Assembly: GCF_001182785.1 (NCBI RefSeq)
Contig: NZ_CP012099.1
Coordinates: 5,082,501-5,146,500, forward strand
Reading direction: 5' to 3'
DNA from: Bacillus thuringiensis
GTDB taxonomy: Bacteria > Bacillota > Bacilli > Bacillales > Bacillaceae_G
Length of the DNA stretch: 64,000 nt
In this document: positions 53,977 to 63,800 of the stretch, one piece after another
Numbering within the stretch: the first letter of the stretch is position 1
Layout of the letters: every line of letters starts with the position of its first letter
The notes under the pieces: generated by a model
Database searches by the model: none
What the model was told of the DNA's origin: nothing
The model's input: the letters and a program-made list of their open reading frames with translations, nothing else
Translations under genes and position numbers: made by a program

Positions 53977-55728
53977 ATGAATTATAGAAAACTTGCCAGT
54001 GCTTTCGTTACATTCGGTCTTCTTTATCCTTTATCAACAGAAGCTATTCATGCTCAAGAATTGGACAAAAGTGAAGTAAAAGTTGAAATTGCTCAGCCTG
54101 GTTTAACCATCGGGAAATTAACACAACCTCAAAATGATACGAAAGAAAATATTGCTAAAAAATATTTAAAAGGTGAGGTAAATGGGGCTAAAGCTCAACA
54201 AGAACAAGTCACTACTGAAAAAAATGTAGATTTCCAACCTACAAATAAAGAAAACAAAGAAAATCAAACCGAAGTTCGCCTTGCACAAACATATAAAAAC
54301 TATAAAGTATATGGCCAAGATCTCATTGTAAAAGTAGATAAAAATGGAGTGATCACAACTGTTAGTGGTAAAGTTGTTCAAAATTTAAATCAACAACCTA
54401 ATCTTACTATAACAAATTTTTTGTCGAAAAATGAAGTAAAATCTAAATTACGCGATATAGTTCAAATTCCAAGTGATGCAGTTGAGACAGAATTCTCTAG
54501 CGAAACCGTTGTTTATAAGAAGAAAGACGGCTATTATACATTCGCAACTGTTATTACATTTACTTATGAAAACAATGAACAAATTATAAACGGCAATGCT
54601 ATCGTTGATCTAAAAACTGGCGAAGTACTTTTCCAAGAAAAATTCATTAAAAACAAAGAGAATAAGACTATAAATCAAGTAACATCACCTAGATTATCCT
54701 CTGCAAGTGAGCAAGGAACTGGGAAAAATGCACTTCAAGAAAACATCTCTTTCAATATTGCCAAAGGAACTGATGGAAAATTTTATTTAGCCGATTTATC
54801 ACGCGGAAATGGTATTTATATTTATAATGCAAACTACGCCGATTCCCTCGGGGGATATAGTCAAGCTGGTTATCCAGGGACACTAATTTCAAGTAGCACT
54901 CCTAATTTTGTAGATAAAGAAGCCGCGGGCGCTATGAAGAACATGAGTGATATTTATGATTACTTTAAGAAAGAACATAATCTAAAAAGTTACGACAATA
55001 AAGATTCAAAAGTTGTTGCTAGTGTACACGGTTTTGATTCTACTGAAGTTAGTGATGGTGTAAAAGAAGACTATGTAAATGCATTTTGGCATCCTGCTTG
55101 GAACCAAATGGTATTTGGTGATGGTTTAGACGGAAAACTAACATCAGCTCTTGATGTAACAGCTCATGAATTTGGACATGCTGTATTCAGTGGCACGACG
55201 AAAAATAAAGTCGTGAGATATCCAAGCACTGAAACATCCGCACTAAACGAAGGGTTAGCGGATTTCTGGGGTACACAAATCGAATATTACGTAAAGAAAG
55301 ATAAAGGAAACTGGATTATGGGCGATACATTAGGTGGCCTAACAATTCGTGATATCCCAAGGGAAATTGGTGACGGCGGTCATAAACTATATACAAATTT
55401 ACAAGATTTCTATAACGATGGTAATAATCAAGAATCACACGTGAATTCTGGTATTATTAGTCACGTATTATATCAATTAGCTGAAGGTAAAACATATAAC
55501 GGTGTTGCTGTTCAAAAACAGGGCAATGAAAAAGTAAGCAAAGTTGTTATGCGTGCATTGCAAAATTACGCAACTTCCGCTGAAGACTTTGAATCACTTC
55601 AATCTCACATCGTACAAGCTGCAAAAGATTTATATGGCACTGACGTATCAAATGAATTTGCAAAGGCATTTGAAGCGCATGGTTACAAGTCGTTACAAAA
55701 AGTAAATCAAGTAATAGAAGTACAATAA
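53977..55728 (+). CDS. nprB: secreted neutral protease (thermolysin family, M4)
   Basis: 583 residues. Signal peptide (1-27, ending AIHAQE), FTP/PepSY pro-region (about 30-240), then catalytic domain. Zinc ligands and catalytic residue: DVTAHEFGHAVF (HEXXH) near 397 and the third ligand in NEGLADFWG near 421; the later catalytic His is in SHVNSGIISH. Divergent from plcR and sharing its PlcR box, so it belongs to the PlcR regulon. Confidence 0.95.
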   Translation: MNYRKLASAFVTFGLLYPLSTEAIHAQELDKSEVKVEIAQPGLTIGKLTQPQNDTKENIAKKYLKGEVNGAKAQQEQVTTEKNVDFQPTNKENKENQTEVRLAQTYKNYKVYGQDLIVKVDKNGVITTVSGKVVQNLNQQPNLTITNFLSKNEVKSKLRDIVQIPSDAVETEFSSETVVYKKKDGYYTFATVITFTYENNEQIINGNAIVDLKTGEVLFQEKFIKNKENKTINQVTSPRLSSASEQGTGKNALQENISFNIAKGTDGKFYLADLSRGNGIYIYNANYADSLGGYSQAGYPGTLISSSTPNFVDKEAAGAMKNMSDIYDYFKKEHNLKSYDNKDSKVVASVHGFDSTEVSDGVKEDYVNAFWHPAWNQMVFGDGLDGKLTSALDVTAHEFGHAVFSGTTKNKVVRYPSTETSALNEGLADFWGTQIEYYVKKDKGNWIMGDTLGGLTIRDIPREIGDGGHKLYTNLQDFYNDGNNQESHVNSGIISHVLYQLAEGKTYNGVAVQKQGNEKVSKVVMRALQNYATSAEDFESLQSHIVQAAKDLYGTDVSNEFAKAFEAHGYKSLQKVNQVIEVQ

Positions 55729-55730
55729 TT

Positions 55731-55771
55731 ATAAAAAGAAGGTTACCTCTCATAGGTAACCTTCTTTTTAT
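55731..55771. terminator. bidirectional terminator between nprB and the response regulator
   Basis: AAAAAGAAGGTTACCT pairs with AGGTAACCTTCTTTTT around CTCAT. Confidence 0.9.
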
Positions 55772-56370
55772 ATCCAACCCTTTTCTTCCGCAATTGTAAT
55801 TGCCTCAATTCTATTTTTCGCATCGAGCTTCGTTAATACTTCAGAAATATAATTACGTACTGTACCCGGTGAAAGATAAAGTGCCTTCGCAATTTCGTTT
55901 GCGGTCTTTCCTTCTTTCGCAAGCAACAATACTTCCTTTTCTCGATCTGATAACGGATTTTGCTCCTGCCATAAGCCAAACATTAAATCTTGGGAGACCT
56001 CTCGTTTCCCCTTCATTACATTACGAATTGCTGCCGCTAAATCTTCACTTGGGCTATCCTTTAATAAATAGCCGTGCACACCAGCTTTCATTGCTCTTTC
56101 AAAATATCCCGGCCGTGCAAATGTGGTTAAAATCATTACTTTGCATGATGATTTTTCTTTCTTTAACGTTTCAGCAACATCTAATCCACTTTGAATCGGC
56201 ATTTCAATATCCATAATACTTATATCTGGTTTTAACGACTCAATTAATTTTAGGGCCTCTTCCCCATTTGCCGCTTGTCCAATTACTTCGATATCATCTT
56301 CTAGATCAAGTAGAGCTCCTAATGCACCACGAAGCATCCGTTGATCTTCTGCAATAATAATTCGAATCAT
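55768..56370 (-). CDS. DesR-like response regulator (NarL/LuxR type)
   Basis: 200 residues. Receiver domain with phosphoacceptor Asp in DISIMDIEMPIQSG near 54, Lys in GYLLKDSPSEDL near 104, then LuxR-type HTH (PLSDREKEVLLLAKEGKTAN). Very similar to B. subtilis DesR over its full length, by recall. Overlaps the kinase gene by 4 bases. Confidence 0.92.
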   Translation of the reverse strand: MIRIIIAEDQRMLRGALGALLDLEDDIEVIGQAANGEEALKLIESLKPDISIMDIEMPIQSGLDVAETLKKEKSSCKVMILTTFARPGYFERAMKAGVHGYLLKDSPSEDLAAAIRNVMKGKREVSQDLMFGLWQEQNPLSDREKEVLLLAKEGKTANEIAKALYLSPGTVRNYISEVLTKLDAKNRIEAITIAEEKGWI

Positions 56371-57497
56371 GCCCTCACCTCATCTTTTCCTGTTCTAATA
56401 ACAACTGGAACTTTTACTGTTAATAGCGTCCCTGGATTGATTGCACCTAGTTCAACAAATCCATCAATAAGAGCAATTCGTTCTTTCATGCCGCGGATAC
56501 CATTTCCATCATGATTTTGATCCATTAAACCGATTCCGTTATCTTCTACTTTCAAAATCAGCTCACCTTGCGATTCTAATATAGAAACCGTGCACCTCGT
56601 TGCCTTGCTATGTTTTACAACATTTGTAACGGCCTCACGTAAACACATCCCGACAATATTTTGTTCAATTGGTGATAACGAGCTTGAGCTGGCTTCTTGC
56701 CTCACTTCTAATTCAATATTAGCTGCTTGTAAGATCGCTTTTATTTGCTCCAACTCTTCTTCTACCGTAATCATGCGCATATCAGAAATTAATTCTCTCA
56801 GCTGTTTTAAGGCTGTACGAGATGTCTGTGTAATTTCCTTCGCTTCCGCACTTGCACGCTCTGGATTTTTCACAATTAACTTCTCAACGAGCTGACTTTT
56901 CAAAGTAATAAGAGATAACGTATGCCCTAATGTATCATGAAGATCTCTTGCAATCCGCTGCCGTTCTTCACGTTTTACTAAGTCTTTAATTTGCTCGTTT
57001 GCTTCATTCAGCTGGTTCTTTAACATCTTTTTCTGATTAAAATTGCGCATACCAAATGGCGTAAGAAGCATTAAAATAAACATCGGAACGATATTTACTA
57101 AACTTGTAGTTGTTAGTTGACTCATATTTACAAATAAAAATGCTCCAAGCATTATAACTAACGAACATAACAGCACTCGAAATACTTTCTTATTTGGCGC
57201 AAATCCCATCGCACTTGCTGTGAAAAAGCCAAAAAATATCATAAAAGGATTATAAAATAAAGCAAATAAAAAGATGAGTACCATTTGAATACACGCCCAA
57301 AAAACAAACGTCCTCTGAACAAAATAAAGCTGACGGTATGTGACGATAAAAATTATCAACATACCGCTTCCTATTACAAGCTTCCATCCTGATGCCTGCG
57401 CTAAGTGATAAATTGGAAATAATAGATAAACAAACCACATATACGGGAAGAATCCCATATGTTTCGGAAAAATCTCAATCCTCTTCTTCTCTATCAT
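56367..57497 (-). CDS. DesK-like sensor histidine kinase
   Basis: 376 residues. Four or five transmembrane helices (15-155), a two-helix linker, HisKA_3 domain with phospho-His in EERQRIARDLHDTLGHTLSL near 192, and HATPase_c with NVVKHSKAT and GNGIRGMKERI. In B. subtilis DesK senses membrane fluidity and controls a lipid desaturase; here no desaturase is linked and an ABC exporter takes its place. Confidence 0.92.
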   Translation of the reverse strand: MIEKKRIEIFPKHMGFFPYMWFVYLLFPIYHLAQASGWKLVIGSGMLIIFIVTYRQLYFVQRTFVFWACIQMVLIFLFALFYNPFMIFFGFFTASAMGFAPNKKVFRVLLCSLVIMLGAFLFVNMSQLTTTSLVNIVPMFILMLLTPFGMRNFNQKKMLKNQLNEANEQIKDLVKREERQRIARDLHDTLGHTLSLITLKSQLVEKLIVKNPERASAEAKEITQTSRTALKQLRELISDMRMITVEEELEQIKAILQAANIELEVRQEASSSSLSPIEQNIVGMCLREAVTNVVKHSKATRCTVSILESQGELILKVEDNGIGLMDQNHDGNGIRGMKERIALIDGFVELGAINPGTLLTVKVPVVIRTGKDEVRA

Positions 57498-58232
57498 TTA
57501 TACCGCTTCCTGTCTTTTTCTTATATATATTGATACTACAACAAATATAAGGAAATAACCTCCTAATACCGCGATATTTTCCCATCCAATTGATTTTCCA
57601 GCTACAATATCCCACGCACCACTTCCGAAATGGTATGTCGGTGTCCATTCACCTATCGTTCTTAATATTTTTGGGAATACTTCAATCGGCATCCATAACC
57701 CACCAACTATAGCTAAACTCATATTTAAGATATTTGCTAAGCCAGCAGCTGCGTCCGCTTTCTTAATGGAACCTATTACTGTTCCTAACGCTAAAAATGG
57801 TGTTACCCCTAACAATAACCATAACCCCGCACCAATCCATTGCCCTACTGTTAACTCAACATGATTAATCAATATCCCTGCTATAAAAATAACTAAGATT
57901 GAAAAAGCATTCACCACTGTTTGGGCAATAATTTTAGCAGTTATATACGCACCCTCTGGAAGTGGTGTGATTTTCAAAAGATGTGTCCATCCTTGCCCTC
58001 TTTCCTGAGAAAGTCTCACACCAAAACTAAAGAGTGCAGTCCCTACAATACTGAAAGTTGCCATCGAAATTAAATAGTGTGCTTTCCACGCATCTCCGTT
58101 TTGTGGTACTTGAACAACATTTGTGAAAATGTAGTAAAACATAACAGGCATTAATAATGAGAAAAAGATAAATAATTTATTGCGAAATGTACGTAAAATT
58201 TCTATTTTACACTGCATCCATAACGCTCTCAT
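57498..58232 (-). CDS. ABC-2 type transporter permease
   Basis: 244 residues, six transmembrane helices, with the ABC-2 loop region SIVGTALFSFGVRLSQERGQGWTHLLKITPLP. Partner of the ATPase gene, which it overlaps by 4 bases; it ends one base before the kinase gene. Likely exports a peptide, lipid or drug. Similar to YvfS-type permeases, by recall. Confidence 0.9.
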   Translation of the reverse strand: MRALWMQCKIEILRTFRNKLFIFFSLLMPVMFYYIFTNVVQVPQNGDAWKAHYLISMATFSIVGTALFSFGVRLSQERGQGWTHLLKITPLPEGAYITAKIIAQTVVNAFSILVIFIAGILINHVELTVGQWIGAGLWLLLGVTPFLALGTVIGSIKKADAAAGLANILNMSLAIVGGLWMPIEVFPKILRTIGEWTPTYHFGSGAWDIVAGKSIGWENIAVLGGYFLIFVVVSIYIRKRQEAV

Positions 58233-59131
58233 GCGATTTCCCCCTTCTGATTTGCGACGAACTGTTCAAATGCTTCATCAAGGCTTCCACGTTCAACTGA
58301 AACATCTGTTACAGGTAAACTCCTTTGATAAATGGCTTTTAAAGTTGCATCCGTATCCTCTGTTGTTAAAATGAAGCGTCCTTCGTTTGACTTTACTTCT
58401 GTTACATTTGGTAATTCCTTTAGTAACTTTGTAGGAATGCTTTCCTTCGAGTAAAATGTGATTGTTTTTCGCGAAATCGTTGCTTTCATTTCGTCTGGTG
58501 TACCATCTGCGATAATCTTTCCATTCGCAAATAATAAGATACGATTCGCTAAAGCATCTGCTTCTTCTAAATAATGCGTCGTTAAAATAATCGTTTTCCC
58601 TTCACTTGCTAACTTTCGAATCGTTTCCCAAAACGTTCTTCGAGACGTAATATCCATTCCAACTGTCGGTTCATCTAAAAATAGCAAATCTGGATTTCCT
58701 GCAAGTGCGAGTGCAAAGTTTAACCTTCTTTTTTGCCCACCTGATAATTTCTCACATCTTTGCTTTCGCTCCGATTCTAAATTTGATAGCTGTAATAACG
58801 TTGCTTTCTCTACCGGACTCGTATAATAACTACGGAACAACTCAATTGCCTCTTCGACTGTAATACTATCAATGACACTTACTTCTTGTAACATCGCACC
58901 GAGGCTATTACGAACATCTCTATGCTTTGGACTCTTTCCAAATATAGAAACAGTTCCTTCCGTTGGATCCTTTAATCCAAGCATCATTGACATCGTCGTT
59001 GTTTTACCCGCACCATTCGGTCCAAGCAATGCTACGATTTCTCCTTTATTTACATGAAATGAAACGTTATTTACTGCGTTTTTATGTTTAAATGTTTTAG
59101 AAACACCATTTACTTCAATAATCTTTTCCAT
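58229..59131 (-). CDS. ABC transporter ATP-binding protein
   Basis: 300 residues. Walker A ALLGPNGAGKTTTMSMML near 35, signature LSGGQKRRLNFALAL near 133, Walker B LLFLDEPTVGMD near 153 and switch His in ILTTHYLEEAD. A C-terminal extension (about 220-300) is typical of exporter-type ATPases such as YvfR. First gene of the four-gene operon. Confidence 0.94.
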   Translation of the reverse strand: MEKIIEVNGVSKTFKHKNAVNNVSFHVNKGEIVALLGPNGAGKTTTMSMMLGLKDPTEGTVSIFGKSPKHRDVRNSLGAMLQEVSVIDSITVEEAIELFRSYYTSPVEKATLLQLSNLESERKQRCEKLSGGQKRRLNFALALAGNPDLLFLDEPTVGMDITSRRTFWETIRKLASEGKTIILTTHYLEEADALANRILLFANGKIIADGTPDEMKATISRKTITFYSKESIPTKLLKELPNVTEVKSNEGRFILTTEDTDATLKAIYQRSLPVTDVSVERGSLDEAFEQFVANQKGEIA

Positions 59132-59202
59132 CTCTCCACCCCCGCTGTTTCTTATATTTACATTGTATTACTTGGAAAACTTAGGAAACAGTATGATGCG
59201 TC

Positions 59203-59227
59203 ATGACATCGATATGACAATTGTCAT
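59203..59227. promoter_or_regulatory. probable response-regulator operator upstream of the ABC operon
   Basis: ATGACA (59203-59208) followed after 5 bases by the 14-bp perfect palindrome ATGACAATTGTCAT (59214-59227). Placed between the divergent ABC/two-component operon and map, so it could regulate either. Confidence 0.6.
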
Positions 59228-59336
59228 GTATTCTTTATGAGAGGAATCAATCCGCATACTGCAAGCGAGTAGCAGGACGAAAATAAACATGATACAATCG
59301 GGTAAGATATATATTCGAGGAAGGACAGTGGTTTTC

Positions 59337-60083
59337 ATGATTATTCGTAATGAACAAGATTTAGAAGGCTTACGAAAAATCGGCCGCATCGTTGCGCTTG
59401 CACGTGAAGAAATGAAAAAAGAAGCGAAGCCAGGTATGACAACGAAAGAGCTTGATTTGATCGGTAAAAAAGTATTAGATGAGCATGGTGCTATTTCTGC
59501 ACCTGAAAAAGAATATGATTTTCCAGGTGTAACTTGCATTAGTGTAAATGAAGAAGTTGCTCATGGTATTCCAGGAGATCGTGTATTAAAAGAAGGCGAC
59601 TTAGTAAACGTCGACGTATCTGCTGCACTTGATGGCTATTATGCAGATACAGGTATTTCCTTTGTACTTGGAGAAGACGAAGCAAAAGAGAAGCTTTGCC
59701 AAGCAGCAGTTGATGCATTTTGGGCAGCAATGAAAAAGGTTAAAGCTGGCTCAAAACAAAATCAAATTGGTCGTGCTGTTTCAAACTTCGCACATAAAAG
59801 TGGATACAATGTTATTCAAAACTTAACTGGTCACGGCATTGGTCTTAGCTTACATGAAGCACCAAATCATATTTTAAGCTACTATGATCCAATGGATAAT
59901 GCGCTTCTAAAAGACGGTCTTGTTATCGCTGTTGAACCGTTCATCTCTATGAAAGCTGATCATATTATTGAGCGCGGTGACGACGGTTGGACATTCGTTA
60001 CACCTGATAAAAGCCTTGTTGCACAATGTGAACATACCGTTGTCGTAACACGTGGTGAACCAATAATCTTAACAGAAATCTAA
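59337..60083 (+). CDS. map: methionine aminopeptidase, type I
   Basis: 248 residues from ATG 59337 (MIIRNEQDLEGLRKIGRIVA). Five metal ligands are seen: Asp of VNVDVSAALDGYYADTG (two Asp), His of TGHGIGLSLHE, Glu of AVEPF and Glu of CEHTVVVT. Removes N-terminal Met. Not in the ribosomal protein cluster, so probably the second copy (YflG type). GAGGAAGG lies upstream. Confidence 0.95.
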   Translation: MIIRNEQDLEGLRKIGRIVALAREEMKKEAKPGMTTKELDLIGKKVLDEHGAISAPEKEYDFPGVTCISVNEEVAHGIPGDRVLKEGDLVNVDVSAALDGYYADTGISFVLGEDEAKEKLCQAAVDAFWAAMKKVKAGSKQNQIGRAVSNFAHKSGYNVIQNLTGHGIGLSLHEAPNHILSYYDPMDNALLKDGLVIAVEPFISMKADHIIERGDDGWTFVTPDKSLVAQCEHTVVVTRGEPIILTEI

Positions 60084-60088
60084 TATAA

Positions 60089-60136
60089 AAAACGGCTGTT
60101 TTGTAGATTTATTCCACATAGAACAGCCGTTTTTTA
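60089..60136 (+). terminator. terminator of map
   Basis: AAAACGGCTGTTTT and AACAGCCGTTTT pair around an 18-base loop, then TT. Confidence 0.85.
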
Positions 60137-60605
60137 ATTTTGGGAAAATATGTGAACTATTGTTGAACTCTTTATCATTTAAGTATATAATCTTTAGCGG
60201 AGGTTACTTAAGCTTATCTTTACTAAAAAGATATTGTAACTAAGGAGGAAAACACCTTCTTTTTTACTGCTTAAACAGTCTCAAAAATGACCGTAGTAAC
60301 GGGTTAGTCGAATATTCTGTAATCCTTATATTCCTCTAACAATGTAAGAAACTATCATCTTTCAACTTCGGTCCACTAATCGCACAACTCTCTTTAGACA
60401 AAATAAACAACTATTTTCAAAGTACATATTGTCTTCATTCTGACCAAAACCAACCCTATCTAGATTTTTATTTCCACATAACTTTAAGGCAAAATAAGCC
60501 TTCACAAAGGGATACACTACCTTGGTTAGTATGTATCGTAAAACTTACCTTTATAACCATTCTTTTTTACTAGATATACATGAAAACTATCTCACATATA
60601 AAGGT
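60137..60605. other. long gene-free leader upstream of the adhesin
   Basis: The gap from map to the adhesin is 778 bp. In its first 470 bases I see no gene, no c-di-GMP riboswitch core (no CGCAAAGCC-type block) and only small hairpins such as AAGGC-N7-GCCTT at 60485-60501. Confidence 0.5.
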
Positions 60606-60688
60606 CTGATATCATTCTTTATATCAGTATTTTTTTCGACATTTTTTGTCGAATTGTGTATATTTCCACAGAACTGTGTAAATATACA
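60606..60688 (+). promoter_or_regulatory. three consecutive dyads, including inverted Spo0A boxes, upstream of the adhesin
   Basis: (1) CTGATAT-N8-ATATCAG, 60606-60627. (2) TTCGACA-TTTTT-TGTCGAA, 60635-60653: two perfect Spo0A boxes facing each other. (3) TGTATATTTCCACAG-AA-CTGTGTAAATATACA, 60657-60688: 15-bp arms with one mismatch. All lie 175-255 bases before the start codon. Confidence 0.7.
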
Positions 60689-60804
60689 TTTTGTTTTACG
60701 TTAAACAATACTACTTTGAACATAATCCTGTTTGTCTGAGAACGCGTATCGAAACGGAGGGATAGCAAAAAATAAATAGCTTATAACAAATACTTTTAAT
60801 ATTC

Positions 60805-60842
60805 CATTTGTTCATATGGAATAAGTCCCCAATGGACAAATG
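60805..60842 (+). other. 5' UTR hairpin just before the adhesin ribosome binding site
   Basis: CATTTGTTCATATGG pairs with CCAATGGACAAATG (one mismatch, one bulge) around AATAAGTCC. Ends 8 bases before GAGGAGG. Confidence 0.6.
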
Positions 60843-60861
60843 AATGTTCAGAGGAGGAAAC

Positions 60862-63800
60862 ATGAAAAAACTTTTCAATGTATGTTTAATTGTATTCGTA
60901 CTATTTTCGCAACTTGCTAGTTTTCCATACAATCAAGTAAAAGCGGAAACCTTAACAGGAGATTCCTTATTTGACACTGTTGAAATGAAAGATGCAACGA
61001 ATCATATTATTGACGAAGCATTAAATCCTAACAACTTAGTAAAGATAGGATCAACCATTCAAGTAGAATACGCTTGGTCAATAAAGGATCAACAAGTTGC
61101 ACACGCAAATGATACAGCAGTAGTTCAAATACCACTTGCATTAAAAGTATCTAAAGATTTGCAAGGGAATTTAGTAACAGATCAAAAAAATATTGGTCAA
61201 TATTTTATAACAGCTAAAGATAATAAATTAAAATTAATATTTAATGATCAAGTAGAAAATTTGAAAGACGCTAAAGGAAAAATTAAAGTTGATACCGTGT
61301 TTAACTCAACTTTAAAAACTGGGGAAAAATCAGTTCAAATCGCTTTTCCTTTAGGAACAATGGTTCAGCCTATATCAGTTCCTGTTCAGGTAGAAGACTC
61401 TAAAGAAGCTGGCACCAAACAGGATACTAATAAACCAGTGCAAGATCCAGTGGCTAAACCTGTTACTGATAATCCGGAGCAAGATCCAGCAACTAAACCT
61501 GTTACTGATAATCCGGAACAAAACCCAGCAACTAAACCTGTTACTGATAATCTGGAACAAAACCCAGCAACTAAACCTGTTACTGATAATCCGGAACAAA
61601 ACCCAGCAACTAAACCTGTTACTGATAATCCGGAACAAAACCCAGCAACTAAACCTGTTACTGATAATCCGGAACAAAACCCAGCAACTAAACCTGTTAC
61701 TGATAATCCGGAACAAAACCCAGCAGCTAAAATTGCTACTGACAATCCAGAACGAAAGCTAGCAAGCGACCCTGCTGAGAATACAAATTCAGGTCCAAAG
61801 CAAATAACAACAAACATTTTAACCGGTGTAAAGCTGACGGATAAAGACGGAAAACCATTTACAGAGGATAACCGTCCAAGTACAGATTCTCCTGCCAATA
61901 TTGAGTTTACATGGGAACTTTTAAAATCAATGAATGTGAAAAGTGGAGATTACTATATTTTTGATCTTCCTAAACATTTTAAAATTTACAATACAATTAA
62001 CAGTCCTTTATATGATAGTGAAAACAATCAAATTGGTAATTTTACTGTTACAAAAGATGGAAAAGTCACGATGACATTCAACGATTATGTTGAAGAGCAT
62101 CCAGATGTCGCTGGTAACCTACAATTAAAGACAGAATTTAATAAAGCTGAAATTAAAGGTACAACAACACAAGAAATTCCTTTCCCGATTAAAGATAAGG
62201 ATGTTTCTATTACAGTTGACTTTAAGCCTAATGTACAAACAGCTACGAATAAAAAAGGGTTACCTGATAGACCAATTAATACAAATGAAATTAATTGGAA
62301 AGTAGAAATGAACAAAACGAAAGACACCCTTAAAAACGCTGTTTTTAAAGATAACATTCCACAAGGTACAAGCTTAAATAAAGATTCTATTAAAGTTTAT
62401 TATTTAGAAGTTGATGTTAATGGGAATGTAACGCGTGGTGCAGAAGCTGAGCCAACAGATTACAATATTATTTCATCAGATGGCTCAAAATTGGAGATTG
62501 CTTTCAAAGATTCTATCAATAAAGCATATCAAATCGAATATGCCACAAAAATTACCGATGAAAATATTAAAAGCTTCCGAAATAACGTTACGATAACGAG
62601 TGATAATCAAAAGCAACAAAACGCAAGCTCTACTGTAACGGTTTCTCGTGGTACACACTTAAATAAAACAAGTAAATATGATCCAAAGACGCAAACAATT
62701 GAGTGGACAATTACTTACAATGGTGATCAAAGAGAGATCAAAAAAGCTGATGCGATTTTAAAAGATATTTTTGACGATACACACGAACTAGATGCAAATT
62801 CTATTGTTGTGAAAAACGCTTCATATAATGAAAAAGGAACGCTTGTAACAGGAGACGCTGTTAATAATTACACTGTAAGTAACAAGAAGAATGGATTCGA
62901 TTTACAGTTTAACGATGATATTAATAGTGCTTATGTGATTACCTATAAAACCAAGCCAACTAATAAAGTTATAGAAGATGGAAAAGTAAAAAATACAGTT
63001 ACAGCTGATAATGATTCAAGTAAAGAAAATGAAGCTAGCTTCAAGCAGCAAAATATTATGAAATCTAATAATAAAGCTGAAACAAATTATAAAGACAAAA
63101 CAACAACTTGGACAATTATAGTAAATAATAACAACTATCCATTAAACAACGCGATCATTACGGACACCTTTGATCATGGTGGATTACAATTAAAAGATAA
63201 GAAACTAGAAATTAAAGACGGAAATTATACCCTTCAAGCTGGGACTGACTATGTTTTAGATGCAACAGATAAAGGCTTCAAAATTACTCTTATAGGTGCG
63301 TATCAGTCTAATATGACAAAGACATTAGTCGTAAAATATACGACAGACTTTGATTATACAAAGCTAGAAAGTGGTAAAACTTCATTTAAAAACACAGGTA
63401 ACCTATCTTGGATAGATACGGATTCTAATCCACAATCAAATAAAGTTGAAGCTAATTTCGATCCTGATACTTTCACAAAAGCAAATGGTTATAAATACGG
63501 TTCTTATAACGCCCAAACGAAGGAAATTACTTGGATAATAGGCTTTAACTATAATAATGTTGAGATTAAAGATCCTTATGTTATAGACGTAATACAAGAT
63601 AAACAAAAGTTAGTGCCTGGATCCATTGAAGTGCGCGATATGATTTTAAATGGAAATCCTGATAATGCACAACCTGGTAATGCTGTACCAACTGAGAAAT
63701 ATGAACTTGAAGAACCTACAGAGAAAAATAAAAACACCCTAAAGGTTCATTTCAAACAATCAATTAATTCACCTTACTATATTATCTTTAAAACAAGCCT

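Noticed and set aside
60522..60704. 60-codon plus-strand ORF in the adhesin leader
   Set aside because: No ribosome binding site, and it runs through the dyads including the 32-bp palindrome.
60137..60861. c-di-GMP riboswitch upstream of the adhesin
   Set aside because: Collagen adhesins in this group are reported to have one and c-di-GMP genes are nearby, but I find no CGCAAAGCC/GGCAAACC core in the leader.
61375..61898. Minus-strand repeat ORFs (113 and 170 codons)
   Set aside because: They are the antisense of the 39-bp repeats; any frame through a multiple-of-three repeat stays open. No start signal is seen.
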